The notes beneath the pieces are model-generated. The model had not been told where the DNA came from, ran no database searches, and was given only the letters and a program-made list of their open reading frames with translations. A stretch of DNA of 64,000 nt. Origin: Pararhizobium arenae (GTDB taxonomy: Bacteria; Pseudomonadota; Alphaproteobacteria; Rhizobiales; Rhizobiaceae). The position numbers and the translations under genes are program-made. Positions 47,760-56,556 of this stretch are shown here, piece by piece (position 1 is the stretch's first letter; each line of letters opens with the position of its first letter). The DNA lies in contig NZ_MOOY01000005.1 of NCBI RefSeq assembly GCF_001931685.1, positions 193,106 through 257,105 of the forward strand, given 5' to 3'.

Positions 47760-47779
47760 GAATCAATTCATCGTGATTC
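47760..47779. promoter_or_regulatory. GANTC-containing dyad upstream of the putative small RNA
   Basis: GAATCA-N8-TGATTC (8-nt centre) holds two GANTC methylation sites, about 33 bp upstream of the TATATT -10 candidate at 47812. CcrM methylates GANTC in alphaproteobacteria and can tie promoters to the cell cycle. By itself the dyad could be chance. Confidence 0.35.
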
Positions 47780-47823
47780 TGGTCAATGTAAGCCTTCGTT
47801 AAGCATTACAATATATTACTGGG

Positions 47824-47923
47824 ACATCCGGATCGCTCCGGATTCAGACAATTTCCCGATCGGCAATGGTCTGATTTTTCTCCCTGTTTTACCTTGAGAG
47901 CCGCTTTCGCGGCTCTTTTTTTT
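47824..47923 (+). ncRNA. putative trans-acting small RNA
   Basis: A TATATT -10 element (47812-47817, weak -35) is followed by a 100-nt segment without ORF. Its layout is sRNA-like: hairpin 1 ATCCGGA-TCGC-TCCGGAT (about 47826-47843), hairpin 2 CAGAC...GTCTG around a CCGATCGG core (about 47845-47872), a single-stranded ATTTTTCTCCCTGTTTTACC stretch, and a Rho-independent terminator AGAGCCGC-TTTC-GCGGCTCT with T7. The pyrimidine-rich CUCCCU region suggests anti-Shine-Dalgarno pairing to targets. It reminds me of the alpha-r8/MmgR class, which I cannot verify. No expression evidence. Confidence 0.55.
47897..47923 (+). terminator. terminator of the putative small RNA
   Basis: An 8-bp perfect stem AGAGCCGC/GCGGCTCT, TTTC loop, then seven or more T. 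It is 230 bp past DUF1192 and 170 bp before rcdA, so it fits the small RNA better than either gene. Confidence 0.9.
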
Positions 47924-47958
47924 GGTTTTTTTCCACACAGGCCAAAGAAGTGTGGAGA

Positions 47959-47973
47959 TTAACCCTTTCTTAA
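47959..47973. promoter_or_regulatory. CtrA-type box upstream of rcdA
   Basis: TTAACCCTTTCTTAA matches the CtrA consensus TTAA-N7-TTAA exactly and continues into G. It is 124 bp upstream of the rcdA ATG and just after the putative small RNA. CtrA controls rcdA in Caulobacter, so a feedback site is plausible. Confidence 0.55.
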
Positions 47974-48096
47974 GAATGCACTTGCGCGAAATGGTCTATG
48001 AGATCATGGTTGAAACAAGAAAACGAGAGACGGAAACATTTCGTCGCATTGCTCGTTACCTGATCAAGTTGAAGCGTTTAACAGGGATTTGTGACC

Positions 48097-48615
48097 ATGT
48101 CCGAGCGGGGATTGAACACCGTGAGTTTCGCTGGCCATGCTGCGGCTTCGGCGCAGTTCAAGGCGCTGTATGCGGAAGGCATGGGTCTCGTGGAAGAGAC
48201 AGCGAGCTATCTCGACGGTCCCGGCCGTGCTGCATCCAAGGTTCTGCCGCGCATGGCATCGGTGCTTTATGCAGCCGAATCCATGCGTCTCACGACCCGC
48301 CTGATGCAGATGGCGTCCTGGCTGCTGCTTCAGCGTGCCGTCAACAATGGCGAGATGAGCCGCGACCAGGTTATTTCGGAAAAGAGCAAGGTTCGCCTCG
48401 ACAGCTTCAACGTCGATCGCAACGCGCCGGGCTGGAACGAGATGCCGGAAGGCTTCCGCGATCTGATCGAGCGTTCGCTGCGCCTCCAAAATCGCGTTGC
48501 CCTGCTTGACCGCGAAATCTACCGCCCGCAGGAAGCTTCGAACTTCGTTCCGGACAACCAGAACGGCGTAAAAGCGCAGCTCAACCTGCTGCAGACGGCT
48601 TTCGGCAACAACTGA
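48097..48615 (+). CDS. rcdA: RcdA family protein (DUF1465), ClpXP adaptor
   Basis: A 172-residue helical protein matching DUF1465: FKALYAEGMGLVEETASYLDGPGRAASKVLPRMASVLYAAESMRLTTRLMQMASWLLLQRAVNNGEM and IERSLRLQNRVALLDREIYRP. In Caulobacter RcdA is a cell-cycle adaptor in the proteolytic hierarchy that delivers CtrA and other substrates to ClpXP at the pole. The start at 48097 has AGGGA 10 nt upstream; an upstream GTG at 48091 is also possible. Confidence 0.92.
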   Translation: MSERGLNTVSFAGHAAASAQFKALYAEGMGLVEETASYLDGPGRAASKVLPRMASVLYAAESMRLTTRLMQMASWLLLQRAVNNGEMSRDQVISEKSKVRLDSFNVDRNAPGWNEMPEGFRDLIERSLRLQNRVALLDREIYRPQEASNFVPDNQNGVKAQLNLLQTAFGNN

Positions 48616-48640
48616 TTGTTTCTCAGGGATCGATGTTCCG

Positions 48641-48665
48641 AACCCGGCCAGTGGCCGGGTTTTTT
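48641..48665 (+). terminator. Rho-independent terminator of rcdA
   Basis: AACCCGGCC-AGT-GGCCGGGTT with T6. Confidence 0.9.
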
Positions 48666-48686
48666 GCATCTGGAGACCGCCCACTG

Positions 48687-48715
48687 AAAAGCCCGGCCGC
48701 TTTCGCAGACCGGGC
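48687..48715 (-). terminator. Rho-independent terminator of fba
   Basis: On the minus strand GCCCGGTCTGC...GCGGCCGGGC with a short loop is followed by TTTTC. It lies 22 nt downstream of the fba stop. Confidence 0.8.
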
Positions 48716-48737
48716 CTCTCTCTCCTCCCTGAACAGA

Positions 48738-49763
48738 TCAGGCGGCCTTCTCGAGGTCCTTCTTCCAGCCGCCGACGGCTGCGAGGCTGCACATGCGGGC
48801 ACGGTGGAGGAAGGCGCGCTGGCCGGCAGCGACGTTTTCAGGCTTGCCGCCCCAAGCGTTGAGCGCTTCCGCCTGCAGGGCGCGACCATAGGAAAAGGTC
48901 ATGCCCCAGGGCAGGGTGTAACCGCCGACCATTGCGGACAGATGCGCGGTTGCTTCCTCGGTCGACTGGCCACCGGAGAGGAAGGCGATGCCGGGCACCG
49001 CTGATGGAACGGTGCGCTTCAGAACTTCCACGGTGCGCGCGGCCACGTCTGCAACGGACGCCTTGCGGTTCTTCTTGCCGTCGATGACCATGCTCGGCTT
49101 CAGGATGATGCCTTCGAGCTTCACGCGGGCTTCCGCCAGTTCTTCGAACACGACGCGCAGGGTGGCTTCCGTCACCTCCTGCGAACGTTCGATCGAATGA
49201 TCGCCCGGCGTGCCGTCCATCAGCACTTCCGGTTCGACGATCGGCACGATGCCGGCTTCCTGGCAAAGGGCGGCGTAGCGGGCGAGCGCCTGCGCGTTGG
49301 CGCGCACGGCGCCCCGGCTCGGCAGGGTGTCGGAAATCGAGATCACACCGCGCCATTTCGCAAAGCGGGCGCCGGCATCGTAATAGGTCTTCAGGCGGCC
49401 AGCGAGGCCATCAAGGCCTTCGGTGATGGTTTCGCCGGGGAAGTTCGGGAGCGGCTTCGCGCCGGTATCGACCTTGATGCCGGGAAGAGAGCCGGCAGCG
49501 CGGATCACATCGACGAAAGGCGTGCCGTCGGCAGCCTTCTGAAACAGGGTTTCTTCATAGAGGATGACGCCGGAGATACAGGACTTCATGGCGTCGTCGG
49601 TGCGGAACAGCATCTCGCGATAATCGCGACGGGACGTTTCGGTGGACTCCAGGCCAATGGTGTCGAAGCGCTTGCCGATCGTGGCCGTGGATTCGTCTGC
49701 GGCCAGCAGGCCCTTGCCCTTGGCGACCATGGCGGCGGCGATGTCTTCCAGTCTTTCGCTCAT
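48738..49763 (-). CDS. fbaB: fructose-bisphosphate aldolase, class I
   Basis: A 341-residue Schiff-base aldolase cleaving fructose-1,6-bisphosphate to dihydroxyacetone phosphate and glyceraldehyde-3-phosphate. GKGLLAADESTATIGKRF at the N-terminus, RGVISISDTLPS, VPIVEPEVLMDG, the Schiff-base Lys in LEGIILKPSMVIDG, and FLSGGQSTEEATAHL are as in the eukaryote-like class I family. The start at 49763 has AGGAG upstream. It is separated from pgk by a terminator and has its own promoter region. Confidence 0.96.
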   Translation of the reverse strand: MSERLEDIAAAMVAKGKGLLAADESTATIGKRFDTIGLESTETSRRDYREMLFRTDDAMKSCISGVILYEETLFQKAADGTPFVDVIRAAGSLPGIKVDTGAKPLPNFPGETITEGLDGLAGRLKTYYDAGARFAKWRGVISISDTLPSRGAVRANAQALARYAALCQEAGIVPIVEPEVLMDGTPGDHSIERSQEVTEATLRVVFEELAEARVKLEGIILKPSMVIDGKKNRKASVADVAARTVEVLKRTVPSAVPGIAFLSGGQSTEEATAHLSAMVGGYTLPWGMTFSYGRALQAEALNAWGGKPENVAAGQRAFLHRARMCSLAAVGGWKKDLEKAA

Positions 49764-49817
49764 TTGGCGTTCTCCTGTTATACGCGAGGTCTTTGCGGAT
49801 AGCAGAAGAATAAGGCG

Positions 49818-49873
49818 GGTCAAACAAAAATTAAAATATTTAAAACGATTGAAATTATTTTAATCGATTGAAA
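49818..49873 (-). promoter_or_regulatory. fba promoter region with two LacI-type dyads
   Basis: Two near-identical dyads around CG: TTTAAAACGATTGAAA (49839-49854) and TTTTAATCGATTGAAA (49858-49873), centres 19 bp apart (about two helical turns), variants of an AATCGATT core typical of LacI-family operators. A TTGACC -35 candidate (49818-49823, minus strand) lies downstream, with TATCCG about 16 nt further towards the gene. Upstream placement suggests activation or a second promoter. From memory, fbaB in S. meliloti is controlled by the LacI-type PckR; this link is inference. Confidence 0.5.
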
Positions 49874-49909
49874 AGGCATCGCTATTTCGTTGGTGATCCA
49901 CAGAAGCAA

Positions 49910-49934
49910 AAACCCCGGCTGAGGGCCGGGGTTT
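49910..49934 (-). terminator. Rho-independent terminator of pgk
   Basis: A 10-bp perfect stem AAACCCCGGC/GCCGGGGTTT with a 5-nt loop, followed on the minus strand by TTTGCTTCTG. About 25 nt past the pgk stop. Confidence 0.85.
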
Positions 49935-49959
49935 AAATCGTTTAAATCTGGATCGGCTG

Positions 49960-51159
49960 TTATTTCGCCTGATTGAGGATGTCGACGCCAGGAAGTGGCT
50001 TGCCTTCCATCCATTCCAGGAACGCGCCACCGGCGGTCGAGACATAGGTGAGATCGTCGGCAACGCCGGCATGGTTCATGGCCGAAACCGTGTCGCCGCC
50101 GCCGGCGACCGAGATCAGCGCGCCGCTCTTGGTGCGGGCGGCCGCGTGCTTGGCAACGGCAACCGTCGCTTTGTCGAAGGGCGCGATTTCGAAGGCGCCG
50201 AGCGGGCCGTTCCAGACCAGTGTTTCGGCCTTGGAAACCCATTCATTAACAGCCGCGATCGACTTCGGGCCGACATCGAGCACCATGGCATCGGCCGGGA
50301 TCGCGTCGATATCGACGGTTTCGTTGTCGGCGCCGGCCTTGAATTCGCGGGCGACGACGCCGTCGACCGGCAGCACGATCGCGCAACCGGCGGAAGCCGC
50401 CTCGATCATGATCTTCTTGGCGGTATCGGCCAGATCATGCTCGCAGAGCGACTTGCCGACATTGGTGCCGCGAGCGGCGATGAAGGTGTTGGCCATGCCA
50501 CCACCGATCACGAGGGCATCGACCTTCTTCACGAGGTTCATCAGCAGGTCGATCTTGGTCGAGACCTTGGCGCCGCCGACTATGGCAACGACCGGGCGCT
50601 TGGGATTGCCAAGGCCCTTTTCCAGAGCCTCCAGCTCGGCCTGCATGGTGCGGCCGGCGTAAGCGGGCAGCACCTGCGCGAGGCCTTCGGTGGAGGCGTG
50701 CGCGCGGTGGGCGGCGGAGAAGGCGTCGTTGACATAGATGTCGCCATTGGCGGCCAGCGCCTTGATGAAATCCGGGTCGTTCTTTTCCTCGCCCTTGTGG
50801 AAGCGGGTGTTTTCGAGCAGCAGCACATCGCCGTTGTTCATGGCGGCGATCGCCGTTGCCGCCTTCTCACTGATGCAGTCGGCGGCGAAGGCGACGCGGT
50901 GGTCGAGGATATCCTCGACGGCCGGTGCGATGAAGGAGAGCGACATATCGGCGACCGGCTCACCCTTCGGGCGGCCGAAATGGGCGAGCAGGATGACCTT
51001 GGCGCCTTTTTCCGAGAGTTCGCGAATGGTCGGCACGACGCGTTCGATGCGGGTGGCATCGGTCACCTTGCCGTCCTTGACCGGAACGTTGAGATCGACG
51101 CGCACGAGCACGCGCTTGCCGGTGATATCGGTGAGATCGTCGAGGGTCTTGAAGGTCAT
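49960..51159 (-). CDS. pgk: phosphoglycerate kinase
   Basis: A 399-residue two-domain kinase: [21 protein letters not shown] at the start, HFGRPKG, the substrate Arg region [45 protein letters not shown] with the ATP Lys, and [11 protein letters not shown] and GGGDT in the C-domain. It interconverts 1,3-bisphosphoglycerate and 3-phosphoglycerate. It lies 13 nt after the glycolipid-binding-like gene in the tkt-gap unit. Confidence 0.97.
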   Translation of the reverse strand: MTFKTLDDLTDITGKRVLVRVDLNVPVKDGKVTDATRIERVVPTIRELSEKGAKVILLAHFGRPKGEPVADMSLSFIAPAVEDILDHRVAFAADCISEKAATAIAAMNNGDVLLLENTRFHKGEEKNDPDFIKALAANGDIYVNDAFSAAHRAHASTEGLAQVLPAYAGRTMQAELEALEKGLGNPKRPVVAIVGGAKVSTKIDLLMNLVKKVDALVIGGGMANTFIAARGTNVGKSLCEHDLADTAKKIMIEAASAGCAIVLPVDGVVAREFKAGADNETVDIDAIPADAMVLDVGPKSIAAVNEWVSKAETLVWNGPLGAFEIAPFDKATVAVAKHAAARTKSGALISVAGGGDTVSAMNHAGVADDLTYVSTAGGAFLEWMEGKPLPGVDILNQAK

Positions 51160-51172
51160 CAGTTTTCTCCGG

Positions 51173-51736
51173 TCAAAGTCTTTTGAAAAGGGTGGGGTAA
51201 TCCATCACCAGCCCGTCTTCATCGACGGGAAGCTCGGCCTTGAAGCTGCGGTCGCCGCTTTCGTAGAGGTAGAGCTGTTCATCCGTGAGGCAGGTGTAGC
51301 GCTGTTCGTCCACCAAGGGTTCGAACGTGTCGAAGGGCACGTAGAGCATGGAGAGCGATACGGTGCCGTCCTGGGCTTCAAGCGCAAGGCGACGGATCGG
51401 CAGGCTGTTGGTGAAAGGTGTTCCGGCCAGATCGATATCGATGCAGCCATCGAATTGGGGGAGCGGAACGCCGGCTTCATTGCGCCAGTGGCCGTTTCCG
51501 TCGGATGAAAGTGCCAGTCTCATGCCGTCCGTGGTTTCGACACCGAAGGACAGCACGGCCCAATGGGCGCTGCAATCGATGATATAGCGGACGCCGTAAC
51601 GGCGGCCGCCGCGCTCTCCGATCAGCACGCTTGCGGCACGGATGCCATCTGCGTGCGGAGCCAGATCCAGATGCTCGATCCCTTCTCCCTCCAGCGGGCG
51701 CCAGCGGGCCGTGGTCGGGGAAAGGGCGCGAAACAT
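51173..51736 (-). CDS. putative glycolipid-binding domain protein (PF06475-like)
   Basis: A 187-residue cytosolic beta-rich protein. The pattern [58 protein letters not shown] and [19 protein letters not shown] agrees with the putative glycolipid-binding family, whose function is only inferred from one plant or Pseudomonas-related structure. It is inserted between gap (4 nt gap) and pgk (13 nt gap), so it must be expressed with the glycolytic genes. Confidence 0.75.
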   Translation of the reverse strand: MFRALSPTTARWRPLEGEGIEHLDLAPHADGIRAASVLIGERGGRRYGVRYIIDCSAHWAVLSFGVETTDGMRLALSSDGNGHWRNEAGVPLPQFDGCIDIDLAGTPFTNSLPIRRLALEAQDGTVSLSMLYVPFDTFEPLVDEQRYTCLTDEQLYLYESGDRSFKAELPVDEDGLVMDYPTLFKRL

Positions 51737-51740
51737 GGTC

Positions 51741-52751
51741 TTAGATCAGCTTTGCCATCGCAACGGCCGTGTCGGCCATGCGGTTGGAGAAGCCCCACTC
51801 GTTGTCGTACCAGGAAAGGATACGAACGAACTTGCCTTCGAGGACCTTGGTCTGGTCGTTTGCGAAGATCGAGGAGTGGCTGTCGTGGTTGAAGTCACGC
51901 GACACCAGCGGCTCGTCGGTGTAGCCGAGGATGCCCTTGAGCGCGCCATCGGCAGCAGCCTTGATCGCGCCGTTGATTTCGGCAACCGTCGTGTCGCGCT
52001 TGGCGACGAACTTGAAGTCGACGACCGAGACGTTCGGGGTCGGAACGCGGATCGAGGTGCCGTCGAGCTTGCCCTTGAGGTGCGGCAGCACGAGGCCGAC
52101 GGCCTTGGCAGCGCCGGTCGAGGTCGGGATCATGGACAGGGCTGCGGCGCGGGCGCGGTACAGATCCTTGTGCATGGTGTCGAGCGTCGGCTGGTCACCG
52201 GTGTAGGAGTGGATCGTGGTCATGAAGCCATGATCGATGCCGACAGCATCGTCCAGCGCCTTGACGACCGGAACCAGGCAGTTCGTGGTGCAGGAGGCGT
52301 TGGAGATGACCAGGTGATCCTTGGTCAGTTCGGTGTGGTTGACGCCGAAGACGACAGTCAGGTCAGCACCGTCAGCCGGAGCCGAGATGATGACGCGCTT
52401 TGCGCCGGCCGTCAGGTGGGAAGCAGCCTTATCGCGGGCGGTAAAGATGCCGGTGCATTCGAGCGCGATATCGACGCCCATTTCACCATGCGGCAGCGTT
52501 GCCGGGTCCTTGATCGCGGTCACCTTGATCGGCTTGCCGCCGGCCACGATGATGGTGTCGCCTTCGACCTTCACGTCGGCCGGGAACTTGCCGTGGATCG
52601 AATCGTAACGCAGCAGGTGGGCGTTGGTCTCGACCGGGCCGAGGTCGTTGATGGCGACGACTTCGATGTCGGTGCGGCCGGATTCGACGATGGCACGGAG
52701 AACGTTGCGGCCGATACGACCAAATCCGTTGATGGCGACTTTCACTGTCAT
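51741..52751 (-). CDS. gap: glyceraldehyde-3-phosphate dehydrogenase, type I
   Basis: A 336-residue NAD(P)-dependent enzyme: [20 protein letters not shown] with the Rossmann loop, the catalytic Cys in [24 protein letters not shown], and [13 protein letters not shown] at the end. It oxidises glyceraldehyde-3-phosphate to 1,3-bisphosphoglycerate, next to pgk which uses the product. Second gene of the tkt-gap-pgk group. Confidence 0.97.
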   Translation of the reverse strand: MTVKVAINGFGRIGRNVLRAIVESGRTDIEVVAINDLGPVETNAHLLRYDSIHGKFPADVKVEGDTIIVAGGKPIKVTAIKDPATLPHGEMGVDIALECTGIFTARDKAASHLTAGAKRVIISAPADGADLTVVFGVNHTELTKDHLVISNASCTTNCLVPVVKALDDAVGIDHGFMTTIHSYTGDQPTLDTMHKDLYRARAAALSMIPTSTGAAKAVGLVLPHLKGKLDGTSIRVPTPNVSVVDFKFVAKRDTTVAEINGAIKAAADGALKGILGYTDEPLVSRDFNHDSHSSIFANDQTKVLEGKFVRILSWYDNEWGFSNRMADTAVAMAKLI

Positions 52752-52828
52752 TGCGGGGATCTCCCTGTAAACGGTTCTTGGGAAGGCGGGTCGGAGCGCG
52801 CTATTAGAACGCGCTCCGCACAGTTGTT

Positions 52829-54811
52829 TTAAGCAGCCTTGGCTTCAGCGGCAGCGACGATCGCTTCCACGGTGATGCCGAAGTGCTTGAACAGGTCCTT
52901 GGCGGGGCCGGAGGCGCCGAAGGAGTGCATGCCGATGAAGGTGCCGTCAGCGCCGATGAACTTGTCCCAGCCCTGGCGGACGGCGGCTTCGACACCGATC
53001 TTGACCGGCGCCGTACCGATAACGGCCTTCTTGTAGTCGTCCGGCTGTTCGTCGAAGAGCTCGACGCAGGGAACGGACACGACGCGGGCGGCGATGCCCT
53101 TGCCCTTCAGCTCGGCGGCGGCCTTGACTGCCAGCTCGACTTCGGAGCCGGACGCAAAGATCGAAACCTTGGCATTGTCGGCGGCAACGAGTTCGTAGGC
53201 ACCCTTGGCGCTGAGGTTTTCGGCGACATAGTCCAGACGCGACGGCGCGAGGTTCTGGCGGGTGAGCGCCAGACCGGACGGCCGATGCTGGTTCTGAAGC
53301 GCCAACTGCCAGCATTCGGCAGTTTCAACCGCGTCTGCCGGACGGAACATCAGAAGGTTCGGGATGGCGCGGAGCGCGGCCATATGCTCGACCGGCTCGT
53401 GGGTCGGTCCATCTTCGCCGACGCCGATCGAATCATGGGTCAGGACGTGGATGACACGGATGCCCATGAGAGCGGCAAGGCGGATCGACGGACGGCAATA
53501 GTCCGAGAAGATCATGAAGCCGCCGGAGTAGGGGATCAAACCGCCGTGCAGCGCAACGCCGTTCATGGCAGCTGCCATGCCGTGCTCGCGGATGCCCCAG
53601 TGCATGTAGCGGCCGGAGAAATCGGTCGGGGTGATCGACTTCATCTGGCTGGTCTTGGTGTTGTTCGACGGCGTCAGGTCGGCGGAGCCGCCCAGCGTTT
53701 CCGGCAGAACGCCGTTGATGACTTCAAGCGCATCTTCCGAGGCCTTGCGGGTGGCAACGGTCGGCGGGTTTTCAGCGAGCTTCTTCTTGTAGGTGTCGAT
53801 TGCGGCATCGAAGCCGCTGACCAGTTCGCCGGCAAAGCGGCGGGTGAACTCGGACTTCTTGGTTTCTTCGGTCGCTGCAAGGCGATCTTCCCATGCCTTG
53901 CGGGCATCGGCAGAGCGGGTGCCGGCAGCGCGCCAGGCTTCGAGAACGTCGGCCGGGGTCTCAAACGCCGGGCTTTCCCAGTTCAGCGCCTTGCGGGTCG
54001 CTGCGATTTCGTCTGCGCCGAGCGGCGAGCCGTGAACCTTGTGGGTGCCGGCCTTGTTCGGGGCGCCAAAGCCGATGGTGGTCTTGCACGCGATGAAGGT
54101 CGGGCGTTCCGACTTGTGGGCGGCTTCGATCGCGGCTGCGATCTCATCCGGGTTGTGGCCGTCAACCTTGATCGTGTTCCAGTGGACGGCCTGGAAGCGG
54201 GCGATCTGGTCGGTCGAGTCCGACAGCGACACAGCGCCGTCGATGGTGATGTTGTTGTCGTCCCAGAAGAGGACCAGCTTGTTGAGCTTCAGGTGGCCGG
54301 CCAGCGCGATGGCTTCGTGGCTGATGCCTTCCATCAGGCAGCCGTCGCCGCACAGGACATAGGTGTAGTGGTTCTGTAGGTCGGAGCCGAACTCTTCTTC
54401 GAGCTTGCGCTCGGCGATCGCCATGCCGACGGCATTGGCAATGCCCTGGCCGAGCGGGCCGGTGGTGGTTTCGATGCCCGAGGCATGGCCGTATTCCGGA
54501 TGGCCGGCGGTCTTCGAGCCGAGCTGGCGGAACTGCTTCAGGTCCTCGACGGTCATGTCCTCGTAGCCCGTCAGATAGAGCAGCGAGTAAAGCAGCATCG
54601 AGCCATGGCCGGCGGACAGCACGAAGCGGTCACGGTCGGCCCAGAGCGGCGCCTTCGGATCGAATTTCAGGTAACGGGAGAATAGAACCGTTGCCACGTC
54701 GGCTGCGCCCATCGGCAGGCCCGGGTGACCGGAGTTTGCCTTTTCGACGGCATCCATAGAGAGGAATCGGATCGCATTTGCCATCCGGTCGTGTTTTTCG
54801 CGAGAGATCAT
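52829..54811 (-). CDS. tkt: transketolase
   Basis: A 660-residue ThDP enzyme. Seen: [30 protein letters not shown], the ThDP/Mg2+ motif [13 protein letters not shown] with the following DDNNITIDG, pyrimidine-domain [14 protein letters not shown] and [18 protein letters not shown] with the active-site His and Glu. It moves two-carbon units in the pentose phosphate and Calvin-type pathways. First gene in the minus-strand cluster, with a promoter at 54884-54911. MANAIRF at residue 10 could be an alternative start. Confidence 0.97.
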   Translation of the reverse strand: MISREKHDRMANAIRFLSMDAVEKANSGHPGLPMGAADVATVLFSRYLKFDPKAPLWADRDRFVLSAGHGSMLLYSLLYLTGYEDMTVEDLKQFRQLGSKTAGHPEYGHASGIETTTGPLGQGIANAVGMAIAERKLEEEFGSDLQNHYTYVLCGDGCLMEGISHEAIALAGHLKLNKLVLFWDDNNITIDGAVSLSDSTDQIARFQAVHWNTIKVDGHNPDEIAAAIEAAHKSERPTFIACKTTIGFGAPNKAGTHKVHGSPLGADEIAATRKALNWESPAFETPADVLEAWRAAGTRSADARKAWEDRLAATEETKKSEFTRRFAGELVSGFDAAIDTYKKKLAENPPTVATRKASEDALEVINGVLPETLGGSADLTPSNNTKTSQMKSITPTDFSGRYMHWGIREHGMAAAMNGVALHGGLIPYSGGFMIFSDYCRPSIRLAALMGIRVIHVLTHDSIGVGEDGPTHEPVEHMAALRAIPNLLMFRPADAVETAECWQLALQNQHRPSGLALTRQNLAPSRLDYVAENLSAKGAYELVAADNAKVSIFASGSEVELAVKAAAELKGKGIAARVVSVPCVELFDEQPDDYKKAVIGTAPVKIGVEAAVRQGWDKFIGADGTFIGMHSFGASGPAKDLFKHFGITVEAIVAAAEAKAA

Positions 54812-54883
54812 AGACTGTTCCGCTTGAGTTCGTGGACAGGGGAACGGTCTCTATCCTCCAAAGACCGTATCAGAAGCGGCTGA

Positions 54884-54911
54884 CACATAGCACCTGCTTC
54901 GTCGGAGTCAA
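54884..54911 (-). promoter_or_regulatory. sigma-70 promoter for tkt
   Basis: On the minus strand TTGACT (-35, 54906-54911), 16 nt, TATGTG (-10, 54884-54889). About 70 nt upstream of the tkt start. The rest of 54812-55142 (330 bp), up to the DUF4164 gene, shows no other clear element. Confidence 0.55.
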
Positions 54912-55142
54912 TAAAAACGCCCTTTTTTGACGGCTTCAAGACGCTTTTTCGGGCCGGGCAAACGGAAAACCGGATGATGCCCGTCAAACGATGCGAATCG
55001 ATTTAAATGCGCCATGATCCACAGCTTCCACCGCGGGATGGCGCGCTTGCCGTTGTTCCTGCCGTTGGAATGGGTTTAATAGAATCGGGACCACGGATAT
55101 GCGAGGCCAGTGCGCCGATTCGACGCGGGCCGGAAGGGCAAG

Positions 55143-55415
55143 ATGACGGCAGCAAAGACAGTCAGGGCAGCGATCGAGGAATTGCGCAGCGCCGTGGCCG
55201 GTCTGGACAGTGCCATCGACCGGCGTTTCGACCGTGAGGTCGATCACACGGAGATCGAGAGCGAGGTTCGTCGCGTCAACACCGACCGGTCGCGTCTCGC
55301 ACAGGAACTCGACCAGTCTCAATTCCGCGCCAACCGGCTGGAAGAGGTCAACCGCGAGGTTTCCCGCCGCCTTGTGACGGCGATGGAAACCATCAGGGCG
55401 GTGCTGGACCGGTAG
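55143..55415 (+). CDS. DUF4164 coiled-coil protein
   Basis: A 90-residue charged helical protein: MTAAKTVRAAIEELRSAVAGLDSAIDRRF...EVRRVNTDRSRLAQELDQSQFRANRLEEVNREVSRRLVTAMETIRAVL. DUF4164 often lies immediately upstream of zapA in rhizobia, as here (25 nt apart), hinting at a division link. The start at 55143 has GGAAGGG upstream; ORF sequence before it is out of family. Confidence 0.88.
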   Translation: MTAAKTVRAAIEELRSAVAGLDSAIDRRFDREVDHTEIESEVRRVNTDRSRLAQELDQSQFRANRLEEVNREVSRRLVTAMETIRAVLDR

Positions 55416-55440
55416 AGTAGCCAGAAGGGTTAGGGTTAGC

Positions 55441-55818
55441 ATGGCGCAGGTAACGGTAACGATCGACGGCAAAGCCTATCGCATGGCCTGCGAAGAAGGG
55501 CAGGAAAGCCATCTTGAAGACCTTGCGAACCGCTTCGATCAATATGTTGGCCATCTCAAGAGCCAGTTCGGAGAGATCGGGGATCTCCGGCTGACGGTCA
55601 TGGCCGGTATCATGGTGATGGACGAACTCAGCGAGGTGAACCGGCGCCTGAAGGCGCTGGAGATCGAGGTCGACAATCTCAAACGCGCGCGCGACGACGT
55701 GCTGTCCGATCAGGCTAAGGCTGAAGAGGTTCTCGCCACGGCGCTGTCGGAAGTGACCGCGCAGATCCACGGCATCGTTGCCAAGGTCAACACGCCTTCC
55801 GCGAAGCCTGCCGCCTGA
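55441..55818 (+). CDS. zapA: cell division protein ZapA
   Basis: A 125-residue ZapA: MAQVTVTIDGKAYRMACEEGQESHLEDLANRFDQYVGHLKSQFGEIGDLRLTVMAGIMVMDEL, then a coiled-coil helix to the C-terminus. ZapA bundles FtsZ protofilaments. It precedes 6S RNA, the standard gamma- and alphaproteobacterial arrangement. Confidence 0.93.
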   Translation: MAQVTVTIDGKAYRMACEEGQESHLEDLANRFDQYVGHLKSQFGEIGDLRLTVMAGIMVMDELSEVNRRLKALEIEVDNLKRARDDVLSDQAKAEEVLATALSEVTAQIHGIVAKVNTPSAKPAA

Positions 55819-55900
55819 GCATTCTTCTCGATTGAACGCTCGTTTCGATTAGTTCGCGCCGCGCACTGGCGCTCAGCCTCAAACCTCACTATATTCGTTT

Positions 55901-56058
55901 TGCGGTCTGCGCTTCCCGACAGGAACCACAATCCCTGGGGCCATACTCGATCCAACGGGAGCTGTCCCTGACCAGGCTCGTGGGCCTGGACATATGGCGC
56001 CCACCTACGTTTGTAGGCACCCAGGATCGTAAATCTCCATCGGTCGTCGTGGATCGCA
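55901..56058 (+). ncRNA. ssrS: 6S RNA
   Basis: The zapA-fau gap holds a 158-nt segment with 6S architecture. The ends pair (TGCGGTC at 55901-55907 with GATCGCA at 56052-56058). Arms ATCCCTGGGGCC (55931-55942) and GGCACCCAGGAT (56016-56027) pair almost perfectly, and a CCAGGC/GCCTGG apical hairpin completes the rod with an open central bubble between. A TATATT -10 lies at 55890-55895, 6 nt before the proposed start. 6S RNA binds sigma-70 RNA polymerase. Ends are estimates. Confidence 0.85.
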
Positions 56059-56098
56059 CTTCATCTCACCCATGCACGCGGCATGGGCATTCCCAATC

Positions 56099-56311
56099 TC
56101 AGGAAATCAGGTCCATGCGCGCGGCGCGGAAAATTGCTTCCGCGACATTGTCGGCCTGAAGCTTGCGCATCGCCGACTGGAAGGCCTCATCGACGCGTTC
56201 GTGCGAGATATCGGTTTCGCGGGTAATGTCTTCGCGGGTTCTGCCACTGGCTGCCAGCGAAAGGCAGCGCAGTTCGAGCGCATCGAGCGGGTGAAGCAAT
56301 TCGTCCTTCAT
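56099..56311 (-). CDS. small LuxR/GerE-type helix-turn-helix protein
   Basis: A 70-residue protein beginning MKDELLHPLDALELRCLSLAASGRTREDITRETDISHERVDEAFQSAMRKLQA, a LuxR-type HTH without a sensory domain, followed by a short helix. Divergent from fau and running towards the 3' side of 6S RNA on the opposite strand. The ATG at 56311 has AGGA upstream; a TTG at 56317 is an alternative. Target unknown. Confidence 0.75.
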   Translation of the reverse strand: MKDELLHPLDALELRCLSLAASGRTREDITRETDISHERVDEAFQSAMRKLQADNVAEAIFRAARMDLIS

Positions 56312-56556
56312 GGACAAGTCATTCCTGTGTCGGAGGCTCTCCGCGAATCATCGCGACCACTGAGCCATTTTTTGAATACGGGGCCTTATTGCCCCCGCAT
56401 GTGCCGTTTTGACAGCGGAACCGTAAGGCATGATGAACAGACCGCTAACTCCGTTTCATTTCGATCAAGACGTTGCGCGATTTTGAAAAGTTTCGCAGTT
56501 TGCAGGCTTCGGGCAGAGCATCTGCAAAGCACAATGACATCAGAGGCCTTATCGCG

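Noticed and set aside
52883-54379. 498-codon plus-strand open frame opposite tkt
   Set aside because: Shadow of the transketolase gene with low-complexity composition.
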